Origin: Candidatus Nanoarchaeia archaeon
GTDB lineage: Archaea > Nanoarchaeota > Nanoarchaeia > SCGC-AAA011-G17 > JAFCDX01
Assembly: GCA_028717785.1 (NCBI GenBank)
Contig: JAQUND010000013.1
Coordinates: 12,065 to 38,973, forward strand
DNA: 26,909 nt
Reading direction: 5' to 3'
Below are positions 1 to 5,771 of the stretch, piece by piece. Below the pieces are notes generated by a model, which did no database searches, had not been told where the DNA came from, and saw nothing but the letters and a program-made list of their open reading frames with translations. The first letter of the stretch is position 1; the number at the start of each line of letters is the position of its first letter. A program made the translations under genes and the position numbers.

Positions 1-6
1 TAATAG

Positions 7-289
7 AATCTTGGTATGTTGAAGATATCAAATAGAAAAAATAATATTCTAAGTTTTCGGCAATTGTCAGATGGCCATATTAAAGGCTGGGCTAATAAAC
101 AAAAGGTAATTTATCTTGGAAAAATTTGTTTTAACTCAAAAGAGACTTGAAACTAACATTCAACATCTTGACGACACTTCTGGATTCTTAATCAAAGAGT
201 CTACGCTTAAATGGCTTATCGAGAAAATTGTCAACGAAGATAGGTCATGCCGGCAGGATCAGGTAAATGCTGAGCAACAGGCTAAATAA
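7..289 (+). pseudogene. Degraded coding remnant at left edge
   Basis: Two overlapping short frames are open here. One runs from an ATG at 16 to a TGA at 148 and contains RQLSDGHIKGWANKQKVIYL. The other runs from a TTG at 116 to a TAA at 287 and contains FLIKESTLKWLIEKIVNED. Both look protein-like, and base use (for example around 247-262) is richer in G and C than the rest of the window. This fits a frameshifted remnant of one gene, perhaps from a mobile element, but I do not recognise the family. The second frame alone could be a small intact gene, with a weak AAAGG about 10 nt upstream of its TTG. Confidence 0.3.
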
Positions 290-575
290 CAGCAAAAATA
301 TGCAATGCTTGTGCTTTTTTGGACATTATTTTTTAAGTAAGTAGCGGCACTGCATACGTTTTGTGAACTATTATATGATTTAAAAAATAACAAACTACCT
401 TCTGTTTCACAAACTTATTGCTACCAATAATAACCTATATAAATTTTATTCTATAATGCTAGTCATGGTCTCTACCATGCTAGTGCAAACAACAAAATGT
501 CTTAATAACTTATAAAAATTTTACCTTGTTTTTATATTTTTTAGTTAATAGTAATTGTCTAAGGGAGATAAAACT
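290..575. other. Intergenic region with hairpin and promoter-like motif
   Basis: I see no credible gene here. An imperfect hairpin lies at 458-483: C-T-A-G and CATGGT pair with ACCATG and CTAG across a CTCT loop, with one bulged T. No T-run follows it, so it is not a classical terminator. The motif CTTGTTTTTATAT at 526-536 recurs upstream of other plus-strand genes in the window and may be the promoter of the amidase gene. Confidence 0.35.
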
Positions 576-1319
576 ATGTTAGCTTCAAAAATACAAGAAC
601 ATGAAGATGATTTTGAAAATAATTTGATAGACTCAAATAAAACAAAATATGATAGAAATCAAGAAATCATAATTAATACTAATAGTAGTTTTGTTTTAAA
701 TAGAATAACTCCTCAAAAAATAGATAATTATTATTTTAAAGAAGAAACTAAAAAAACAGCAATTGTTCTTCATTTGACGTGTGGATTTCTTAAAGGGGAT
801 ATTGCAACATTAGTAAAACAAGACAATCATGTAAGTGTTCATTTTGTTTTAGGTAGAAATGGTATAGTATATCAATTATTTGATACTAAATATTGGGCTT
901 ATCATTTAGGTCAAGGTACTATAGGTGGTAATCAAATAAACTCAAAACGAACTATTAGTATAGAAATATCTAATATAGGTCCGTTAATTAAAAAAGAACA
1001 AGAATTCAATAATATTTATAATAGTAAGTACTGTTCTATTAATGAAGAAACTTATTATAAAAGTCTTGTTTCTCACTTTAGAAATTATAATGTTTTTTCT
1101 ACTTGTACGCCAGAACAATATACTTCACTTAGAAGTTTATTAGATTATTTATGCAAACAACATGATATTCCAAAAGTATTTATTAATGAAAAAGCTCGTT
1201 ATAACACTTTTAAGAACTCTACTGAAGCACAATTTAAAGGTATTTGTTCGCATCTTAATTTTAGGTCTAGTGGAAAAATAGATATAGGTCCTTGTTTTGA
1301 TTGGGATTTAATTAGTTAG
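576..1319 (+). CDS. N-acetylmuramoyl-L-alanine amidase (Amidase_2-type endolysin)
   Basis: Predicted zinc amidase that cuts the bond between muramic acid and L-alanine in peptidoglycan, probably the phage lysin. The N-terminal ~45 residues are low complexity. The catalytic domain then shows VLHLT with the first zinc-ligand His, KGDIATL, SVHFVLGRNGIVYQL, a second His in WAYHLGQG, ISIEISN, and a C-terminal SHLNF...KIDIGPCFDW, which corresponds to the family's final His/Asp signature. The start is ATG 576, with AGGGAG at 561-566 at good spacing; an in-frame TTG at 555 overlaps that ribosome binding site and is unlikely. There is no signal peptide, so a holin or other release route would be needed. 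The gene converges on rtcB. Confidence 0.85.
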   Translation: MLASKIQEHEDDFENNLIDSNKTKYDRNQEIIINTNSSFVLNRITPQKIDNYYFKEETKKTAIVLHLTCGFLKGDIATLVKQDNHVSVHFVLGRNGIVYQLFDTKYWAYHLGQGTIGGNQINSKRTISIEISNIGPLIKKEQEFNNIYNSKYCSINEETYYKSLVSHFRNYNVFSTCTPEQYTSLRSLLDYLCKQHDIPKVFINEKARYNTFKNSTEAQFKGICSHLNFRSSGKIDIGPCFDWDLIS

Positions 1320-1371
1320 ATTCTTCACTTAACCATTTTCTATATAGTTCCCGATAATCATCAGTTCTCAT
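1312..1371 (-). CDS. Possible 19-aa peptide, weak
   Basis: A short frame, ATG 1371 to TAA 1312, reads MRTDDYRELYRKWLSEESN, which has a natural-looking charged composition. It lies downstream of rtcB on the same strand and overlaps the last codons of the amidase on the other strand. No ribosome binding site is visible. It could be a real small gene or the tail of a decayed one. Confidence 0.2.
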   Translation of the reverse strand: MRTDDYRELYRKWLSEESN

Positions 1372-1448
1372 AAATCAAAGACATTTATCATAAAATTATA
1401 AAATGTGATTTTTCAGAATAATATTCCTTCATAAATGCATGGGCTAAA

Positions 1449-1502
1449 ACTAATCATTACCGGTTCATCTCCTCAGGTGCAGTGAGCATACTAATCATTA
1501 CC
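1449..1502. repeat. 13-nt direct repeats flanking the CRISPR-like unit
   Basis: ACTAATCATTACC occurs at 1449-1461 and again, identically, at 1490-1502. The second copy contains the TAG stop and last codons of rtcB. The two copies bracket the CRISPR-repeat-like unit at 1461-1488, an arrangement like a target duplication around an inserted short sequence. Confidence 0.7.
1461..1488 (-). repeat. Type I-E CRISPR-repeat-like unit (solitary)
   Basis: Read on the minus strand, this 28-nt stretch ends in GGAGATGAACCG, like the 3' end of type I-E repeats (GGGGATGAACCG), and has GCACC in the middle where such repeats have GCAC or similar. Against a generic I-E repeat recalled from memory I count 22 of 28 identical positions. 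The repeat stem is weakened by the substitutions. A related, GC-rich version lies at 8774-8807. It has no adjacent second repeat or spacer, so it is not a CRISPR array. Confidence 0.4.
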
Positions 1503-2837
1503 TTTAATTACAGCTCTTGGATATAGTTTAAATGATACTTTTGCAAGATTTGAACCTTCAACTGTTTCTAATACTTGATCAATATTTTTGTAGCAATGAA
1601 ATGATTCATCTTTAGGAGCGTTTCTAGAATTATATAAAATATCCATTTCAGTCATTTCCTTATTTATTATATCTTGATCTAAATTTTTATTAGCATTTCC
1701 ACGTGACATTACACGACCACACCCGTGATTTATACTATATAAAGAATTTATAGAATTTTTTGGAAAAAGAACTGCTGAAGACGTTCCCATACTCCCGGGA
1801 ATTAAAATTGGATGACCAGTATTTTCGAACCCAGTTCCTTTCAAGAGTTCATGATTTGCTGGTAAAGCTCTTGTTGCGCCTTTTCTATGAATCCATAAGC
1901 CTTGTTCTAATTGTACAAGATTATGACTAATTTCATAGTAAATTTCGGGTATATCACTTGTTATTTCATTTATTGCTTCTATTGTTGCTTGTGCTATTAA
2001 AAATCTATTGACAATAGCAAAATTTGCAGCTTGATTCATTGCATTTAGATAGCGTATTCCAATGTCAGAATCTACAGGAAAACAAACAAGTTCTTTATTA
2101 TTTTTATTTATTTTTTTTTCAAAATTATTATTCCACCATTCAAACCCTTCATTGAAGAATTCTGTTGCTATTTGATGTCCATATCCTCGTGAACCAGTGT
2201 GAATCATTACCCATATTTCACCATTCTCAGATTGTTGAAGTTCCCAGAAATGATTGCCTGACCCAAGACTTGATAATTGATTTATTCCTCTATTAAAAGC
2301 TTTATCATAATGAACAAATTTATTTACTTTATGATGTGTTTTTTCAAATTTGTTACAAATTTTTTCAGGAACATTTAGAGCTAACAACCCATATTGAAGA
2401 ATATCTAAGAATTTGTCTTTATTAATAATTATCTGTTTTGAAGTTCTTTGTTGACCTATACCTAAAGATATTCTTTCTTCAATACTTTTCATAATAGCAC
2501 GTTTTTTTTCTTTATTATTAATTTGATCATTAACAAGTTTAGTTTTTAGTAAAATCATACCACAAGAAATATCATACCCAGCAGCACATGGTGCAATGTA
2601 GTCTTTTGTTGCAACAACTATGCCTACTGGAACTCCTGCTCCAACATGAGCATCAGGAGTTATAATGATTTTTTCAACAGATGGAATATTAGTTGCCCAA
2701 GTGGCTTGTCTCCACATTTCTTCTTCAGATTGATCATAAAGAAATTGATTCATGAATATAGTTATAGGCTTAGGAACTCCTTTTTCTAAAACCCACTCAT
2801 AGTCTGAAATTTTCTGAGCTGCATATTTAAATGACAT
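1491..2837 (-). CDS. rtcB: RNA-splicing ligase RtcB
   Basis: GTP- and Mn-dependent RNA ligase that joins 2',3'-cyclic phosphate (or 3'-phosphate) to 5'-OH ends, as in tRNA splicing and repair of nicked tRNA. At 448 aa it is full length. Family motifs are in order: PDAHVGAGVPVG (61-72), GYDISCGM with metal-ligand Asp89 and Cys92, GSGNHFWEL (192-200), HTGSRGYGHQ (213-222), YEISHN with His305, and INHGCGRVMSR, where His371 is the expected guanylylated residue. Start ATG 2837 has GGAGAAG just upstream. No archease gene is seen in the window. It lies next to a tRNA cluster and ~4 kb from a Ro-like gene. In bacteria rtcB is often encoded beside Ro (rsr) and Y RNA genes, so an RNA-repair role is likely. 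Confidence 0.95.
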   Translation of the reverse strand: MSFKYAAQKISDYEWVLEKGVPKPITIFMNQFLYDQSEEEMWRQATWATNIPSVEKIIITPDAHVGAGVPVGIVVATKDYIAPCAAGYDISCGMILLKTKLVNDQINNKEKKRAIMKSIEERISLGIGQQRTSKQIIINKDKFLDILQYGLLALNVPEKICNKFEKTHHKVNKFVHYDKAFNRGINQLSSLGSGNHFWELQQSENGEIWVMIHTGSRGYGHQIATEFFNEGFEWWNNNFEKKINKNNKELVCFPVDSDIGIRYLNAMNQAANFAIVNRFLIAQATIEAINEITSDIPEIYYEISHNLVQLEQGLWIHRKGATRALPANHELLKGTGFENTGHPILIPGSMGTSSAVLFPKNSINSLYSINHGCGRVMSRGNANKNLDQDIINKEMTEMDILYNSRNAPKDESFHCYKNIDQVLETVEGSNLAKVSFKLYPRAVIKGND

Positions 2838-2966
2838 AGCTTCTCCTATAATTAATTAAAATCCTACAATATGTCGAAAAAAATATTTGCTTTAGCCAAA
2901 ATAACAAATTAAAAATAATTTTAAAAAACCTGTACATTTATTATTTTTTTTTGTATATTTAAAACT
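2838..2966 (-). promoter_or_regulatory. Upstream region of rtcB
   Basis: On the minus strand this AT-rich region carries TTATTTTGGCTAAAG about 55 nt before the rtcB start and a TATTGT closer in. A TTTTGGC-type element also precedes the minus-strand genes starting at 9463 and 14737. These could be promoter parts, but the distance to the TA-rich box varies (19-22 nt), so the call is tentative. Confidence 0.25.
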
Positions 2967-3047
2967 ATGAAAGCAAATATTAAGATAGAAAATAGAACAA
3001 TAGAAAACCGTATTACCATAAATGATAATGGTGAAACAGGAGGATAA
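2967..3047 (+). CDS. Small 26-aa ORF ahead of the tRNA cluster
   Basis: ATG 2967 to TAA 3045 encodes a polar 26-residue peptide that begins MKANIKIENR and ends NGETGG. No clear ribosome binding site precedes it. Its last codons (ACA GGA GGA TAA) contain a perfect AGGAGG, followed at 3047 by an ATG that opens a 4-codon ORF (MLVS). The pair is followed directly by hairpins, so it may be a leader peptide arrangement rather than an independent protein gene. Confidence 0.35.
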   Translation: MKANIKIENRTIENRITINDNGETGG

Positions 3048-3048
3048 T

Positions 3049-3117
3049 GCTCGTATCTTAATCTCAAAATTTTAAAAAAGATACGGGCTCTGAAGAAATT
3101 CAGGGTCTGTTTTGTTT
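3049..3117 (+). terminator. Two hairpins ending in a T-rich tract
   Basis: The first stem pairs GCTCGTATCTT (3049-3059) with AAGATACGGGC (3078-3088), 11 bp with one G-T. The second pairs CTCTGAA (3088-3094) with TTCAGGG (3099-3105) around a GAAA tetraloop and is followed by TCTGTTTTGTTT. The second is a good intrinsic terminator. The two stems share position 3088, so they are nearly exclusive, as in an attenuator placed before the tRNA genes. Confidence 0.55.
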
Positions 3118-3159
3118 AGAACTATACTAAAATTTTATGTAGAAGTTTAATAATAATCG

Positions 3160-3231
3160 CTCAGGTAATTCAATGGTAGAATAGCAGTCCTGTAAACTGC
3201 AAGTTGTAGGTTCAACTCCTATCCTGAGCTT
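3160..3231 (+). tRNA. tRNA-Thr(UGU)
   Basis: Full cloverleaf: acceptor GCTCAGG/CCTGAGC, D stem ATTC/GAAT, anticodon stem GCAGT/ACTGC with loop CCTGTAA, T stem GTAGG/CCTAT with loop TTCAACT. The anticodon TGT is at 3192-3194. Position 33 is C instead of the near-universal U. No CCA is encoded. It would decode ACA and ACU, codons common in this AT-rich genome. Confidence 0.85.
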
Positions 3232-3340
3232 TTATAAATTTATCGTGCTTTAGCTCTTTAATAATGTGCAGAAAGAGTGATTTGGTTAAATATTTGTTAA
3301 AATTTAACTGAGAACGTGTGTTTAAATTTTTGAATTTTTG
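3232..3340 (+). other. tRNA-cluster spacer with hairpins
   Basis: This spacer contains CTCTTT...AAAGAG and GTTAAAT...ATTTAAC inverted repeats and a TTTAGCTC that looks like a tRNA D-arm start. No complete cloverleaf can be drawn. It may be a decayed tRNA or processing structure. Confidence 0.2.
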
Positions 3341-3413
3341 GGCCCGTTAGTCTAATGATTATGACGCAAGTTTTTCAAACTTGAGATCATGGGTTTGATT
3401 CCCATACGGGCTA
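3341..3413 (+). tRNA. tRNA-Glu(UUC)
   Basis: Acceptor GGCCCGT/ACGGGCT (one G-T), D arm GTC/GAC, anticodon stem CAAGT/ACTTG with loop TTTTCAA (anticodon TTC), T stem ATGGG/CCCAT with loop TTTGATT. Discriminator A, no encoded CCA. Confidence 0.9.
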
Positions 3414-3466
3414 TTATACAAGAATTTTTTACGTTTTTTAGAAATTGATAAACAAAACAAATAAAA

Positions 3467-3542
3467 CTTCCTGTATCCCCTCACTCTTATAAGGTGTTGA
3501 AAGGGTAACTGGTTCATGTTGGTTCAAATCCAACCAGGAAGA
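3467..3542 (+). ncRNA. Aberrant tRNA-like element
   Basis: The ends are tRNA-like: a perfect 7-bp acceptor CTTCCTG/CAGGAAG and a perfect T arm GTTGG/CCAAC with loop TTCAAAT. The 42 nt between position 10 and the T arm do not make normal D and anticodon arms. The best hairpin is CACT/GGTG around loop CTTATAA, which would give anticodon TAT (Ile, AUA codons), possibly extended by CCC/GGG outside it, with a 20-nt stretch before the T arm. It could be a D-armless tRNA, a decayed tRNA or a tRNA mimic such as the tRNA-like domain of a bacterial Y RNA. The length is normal (76 nt). Confidence 0.5.
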
Positions 3543-3557
3543 CAGAATAATTTTTTA

Positions 3558-3630
3558 GGGGCCATAGCTCGCTTAGAAGAACACTAGTTTTGCAAGCTAG
3601 ATATTGAGAGTTCAAGTTCTTCTGTCCCCA
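3558..3630 (+). tRNA. tRNA-Ala(UGC)-like, several mismatches
   Basis: Anticodon stem CTAGT/GCTAG with loop TTTGCAA gives anticodon TGC. The other stems are flawed: acceptor GGGGCCA/TGTCCCC has a C-T mismatch at pair 5, the D stem GCTC/GAAC has a C-A mismatch, and the T stem GAGAG/TCTTC has an A-C mismatch and two G-T pairs. Pair 3-70 is G-C, whereas AlaRS normally requires G3-U70. It may be decaying, edited, charged with another amino acid, or have a non-decoding role. Confidence 0.65.
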
Positions 3631-3647
3631 TTGATCTTTGAAATATT

Positions 3648-3721
3648 GGGCTCATAGTTTAGTTGGTAAAAACACTGGTTTGTCACATCAGAGATCGGGA
3701 GTCCGACTCTCCCTGGGCCCG
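3648..3721 (+). tRNA. tRNA-Asp(GUC)
   Basis: Acceptor GGGCTCA/TGGGCCC (one T-G), D stem GTTT/AAAC, anticodon stem CTGGT/ATCAG with loop TTGTCAC (anticodon GTC), T stem GGGAG/CTCCC. The T loop is TCCGACT, so C replaces the usual T at position 55. Discriminator G fits tRNA-Asp identity. No encoded CCA. Confidence 0.88.
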
Positions 3722-3730
3722 TTTAATTAT

Positions 3731-3806
3731 TGGAGTGTAGTTCAGTTGGCAGAACGCTTGTCTGTTAAACAAGAAGTCGCTGGTTCAAACCCAGCCACTC
3801 CAGCCA
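3731..3806 (+). tRNA. tRNA-Asn(GUU), CCA encoded
   Basis: Acceptor TGGAGTG/CACTCCA, D stem GTTC/GAAC, anticodon stem CTTGT/ACAAG with loop CTGTTAA (anticodon GTT), T stem GCTGG/CCAGC. Discriminator G followed by an encoded CCA at 3804-3806, unlike most neighbours. All stems are perfect. Confidence 0.95.
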
Positions 3807-3812
3807 TATTGT

Positions 3813-3883
3813 GCAGCCGTGTTGTAGTGGGAACATCTTGCTCTTCCAAAGCGAAGTCATCAGTTCAAATCTGATCGGCTGCT
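3813..3883 (+). tRNA. tRNA-Gly(UCC)
   Basis: Acceptor GCAGCCG/CGGCTGC, anticodon stem TTGCT/AGCGA with loop CTTCCAA (anticodon TCC), T stem ATCAG/CTGAT. Discriminator T, as usual for tRNA-Gly. The D stem has a T-T mismatch at its first pair. It is the only Gly tRNA here; no tRNA with a UCA anticodon was found. Confidence 0.9.
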
Positions 3884-3890
3884 TTTTTAT

Positions 3891-3944
3891 GTCTCTGTAG
3901 TTCAGCGGATAGAGTGTATGGCTATGGCCCATAAGACACACTTT
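3891..3944 (+). pseudogene. 5' tRNA fragment without T arm
   Basis: A tRNA-like 5' half starts at GTCTCTG: TA, D arm GTTC...GAGT (with wobbles), then anticodon stem TATGG/CCATA with loop CTATGGC (formal anticodon ATG, His with an unusual A34). After the anticodon arm come AGACACAC and an A/T-rich run, with no T arm and no CAGAGAC partner nearby. The GTGTATGG...CCATAAGACAC segment also forms a longer hairpin. It is probably a truncated tRNA gene; I found no 3' half in the window. Confidence 0.5.
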
Positions 3945-4039
3945 CAAAAAAAATATATTATTTCTATTGTCTGATATATAAGACATATTCTTAAAGTCAA
4001 AAACTTAAAAATGCTAGAATTTGTAATTATTGAAAAAAC

Positions 4040-4322
4040 GCGCCATTAGCTCAATTGGATAGAGCAACAGACTTCAATACAATAGGAGCCTTTATACAGA
4101 AAACGAATGTATAAAGTGGAAGTGGCTGTATCGGTGGATCTCTTTTTGATTATTAAAAAGACAATACCGAGCAAACTTGAAAGAGGATGCGTAGAGACTA
4201 TACGCCGCTCATCTGTGAAGATGAAGATATAGTCCAGCCAGCAAACTTCGAAAGAAGCGGTTATGGTGACATGATGCTGGATGCTAATCTGTAGGTTCCA
4301 AGTTCGAATCTTGGATGGCGCA
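4040..4322 (+). tRNA. tRNA-Arg(UCU) interrupted by group I intron
   Basis: Exons 4040-4074 and 4284-4322 join to a perfect cloverleaf: acceptor GCGCCAT/ATGGCGC, D stem GCTC/GAGC, anticodon stem ACAGA/TCTGT, loop CTTCTAA (anticodon TCT), T stem CCAAG/CTTGG with loop TTCGAAT, discriminator A. The intron sits between anticodon positions 34 and 35. The product decodes AGA, the main Arg codon of this AT-rich genome, so loss of splicing would matter. Confidence 0.9.
4075..4283 (+). ncRNA. Group I self-splicing intron in tRNA-Arg
   Basis: The 209-nt intron shows group I core signatures. An R-like element GTAGAGACTATACG pairs with an S-like element AAGATATAGTCC to form P7. A P8-like hairpin is CATC/GATG, a P2 stem is TTTATACA/TGTATAAA (8 bp), and a P9-like hairpin is CTTC-GAAA-GAAG. 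The 5' exon ends in U4074, which forms the expected U-G wobble with G4086 in P1 (CTT with GAG), and the intron ends in G4283. No homing endonuclease ORF is present. Insertion after U34 is like the tRNA-Leu intron of cyanobacteria, so subgroup IC3 is likely. Confidence 0.88.
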
Positions 4323-4427
4323 ATTTTATTTTTTACAATGTGTGATATATAACAAACTATAAATTTTATTTTTTTATAATTCATAATATATATTAAACTA
4401 TAAACAAAAAAATTATAGGTTAAAATT

Positions 4428-4619
4428 GTGGGATTAAAATTTAGAACAAATTTTATTATGCAAGAAAATCCTTTTGTATCTGGAATGGGATCGACACTAA
4501 ATATTGGTGAAAATTATTTTGATTACGATATCACTTCATCAACACAAGAAGATGATGCAGATGCTATCTGTATGGATTGGATGATGATTGGTGAAGATAT
4601 TGCAAATAGTATGCAATAA
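4428..4619 (+). CDS. Hypothetical 63-aa acidic protein
   Basis: Small ORF opening with GTG at 4428, with ATG 4458 as an alternative start (53 aa). Neither has a clear ribosome binding site. The C-terminal half is acidic (QEDDADAI...GEDIANSMQ) and rich in Met. It follows the tRNA cluster and precedes the RRM gene by 43 nt. I do not recognise a family. Confidence 0.45.
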   Translation: MGLKFRTNFIMQENPFVSGMGSTLNIGENYFDYDITSSTQEDDADAICMDWMMIGEDIANSMQ

Positions 4620-4662
4620 TATTTATCATTTATAGAATTTTTCAATTTAATTTGGAGATTTT

Positions 4663-4932
4663 GTGAGTCAAAAACTTTATGTAGGAAATCTTCCGTTCAA
4701 TACGACAGAAGATCAGCTCAAGGAACATTTTTCAAAGTATGGAGAAGTTTCTTCTGTAATCATAATTAAAGACCGTGATACTCAAAGATCACGAGGATTT
4801 TGATTTGTAGAAATGTATGAAATTTCTACAGCTTTAAATGAAGCTAATGGATCTACATTAGGAGGTCGTTCATTGACAGTAAGTCTGGCAAGAGAAAGAG
4901 AGAAAAGTTCAAATAATTTAAAGCGACATTAA
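4663..4932 (+). CDS. RRM RNA-binding protein with in-frame UGA in RNP1
   Basis: GTG 4663 follows GGAG at 4654-4657. The frame gives a single RRM: RNP2 LYVGNLPF at the N terminus, then DQLKEHFSKYGEVSSV, RNP1 and GGRSLTVSLARERE near the end, 89 codons in all to TAA 4930. Codon 47 (4801-4803) is TGA and falls in RNP1, reading RGF-stop-FVEM where the motif is RGFGFVEM. A single GGA-to-TGA change explains it. The reading frame is otherwise intact on both sides. Codon use is GC-richer than the neighbours (CGT, CTC, CCG, CTG), suggesting recent transfer. It is either a nonsense-mutated pseudogene, a readthrough gene, or a gene acquired from an organism that reads UGA as Gly. Confidence 0.8.
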
Positions 4933-5135
4933 TTAAAATGTTGAATTATGAAGAATAGTGCGCGTTTAATTATTTGTATGTGTTGTAGTTAAAGAAATTA
5001 TTAGGGTTATAAGATATTAAGGTTGATTATTTGAGTGTGCTAGACTGTGTCGTAGATTAATTAGAATTAAAAATAAAATTATTTTTTATTTAGAGAACTT
5101 CAAGAGCGTGCTAAGTACTGGTCAAGCTTTTTATA
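4933..5135. other. Intergenic region between convergent RRM and E1 genes
   Basis: I see only a 14-codon frame at 4948-4992 (starting MKNSARL) and an A/T-rich imperfect inverted repeat near 5068-5094 that could end transcription from either side. No convincing gene. Confidence 0.3.
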
Positions 5136-5771
5136 TTAGATTTTTAAAATTTTAAAATCTTTTAAAGTTATGATAAAATTGTTTTTTTCTTTTTTGTCTA
5201 AATAGGTTATTAGTATCTCTGTTGCTACAGCAACAGCTAAAAGGATTATATTTCTAGCTAAGGGATACTCACAAACATCTATAGAATTGACTTCGTCAGG
5301 AATTCTATATTTATCATTCCAAATTATTTCAGCATAATCTTTTGCTAAACCAATGTGTAGACAATTAATCGATTTTTCTCTACAATATTGTGTTACGAGT
5401 TTTCTACTTATAACATTATCAAACCCATCTATTATAATATTATTTTGTTGTAATAATTTTTTAACGTTTGATTCTTCAAGTTTTTTTGATATTGTTTCTA
5501 TAGAAAAACCCATACAATTAAAAACATGATTTTTTATTGTGTTAGTTTTAAGTTGTCCAGTGTCTCTTGTTGTCCAAATTTGAGTGTGTCTATTATGTCC
5601 TTCAATTCTATCCATATCAATTGCTGTTATTTTTTCAAATCCTTGTCTTATAAGATTGTCTATTAAATTAGAACCAATTGCTCCAACACCACAAACTGTA
5701 ATTTCTGCATTTGACATTTTTTTTACAAGTTCAGAAGATCTATATAATTCTTCATGTTTTAACGTGTTCAT
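5136..5771 (-). CDS. E1/ThiF-family Ubl-activating enzyme
   Basis: Predicted ATP-dependent activator that adenylates the C terminus of a ubiquitin-like protein. At 211 aa it is a minimal E1 core. The Rossmann ATP loop GVGAIGSN is at 28-35, followed by IDMDRIEGHNRHTQ (Asp52, Asp54, Arg61, Gln64), Lys75, and DGFDN at 115-119, all in their family positions. Cys167 in DVCEYPLAR is a candidate catalytic cysteine. It is last in the five-gene operon and overlaps the JAB gene by 4 nt (ATGA), with AGGA just upstream. Its likely substrate is the Gly-Gly protein at 8524. No E2 gene is visible. Confidence 0.88.
   Translation of the reverse strand: MNTLKHEELYRSSELVKKMSNAEITVCGVGAIGSNLIDNLIRQGFEKITAIDMDRIEGHNRHTQIWTTRDTGQLKTNTIKNHVFNCMGFSIETISKKLEESNVKKLLQQNNIIIDGFDNVISRKLVTQYCREKSINCLHIGLAKDYAEIIWNDKYRIPDEVNSIDVCEYPLARNIILLAVAVATEILITYLDKKEKNNFIITLKDFKILKI

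Noticed and set aside
3638..3986. Open frames across the tRNA cluster on both strands
   Set aside because: They run through well-formed tRNA genes and have no ribosome binding sites; the translated sequence is tRNA read as protein.
4046..4384. 112-aa minus-strand frame over the intron-containing tRNA
   Set aside because: It covers the structured intron and both exons on the opposite strand, so it is a by-product of conserved RNA sequence.
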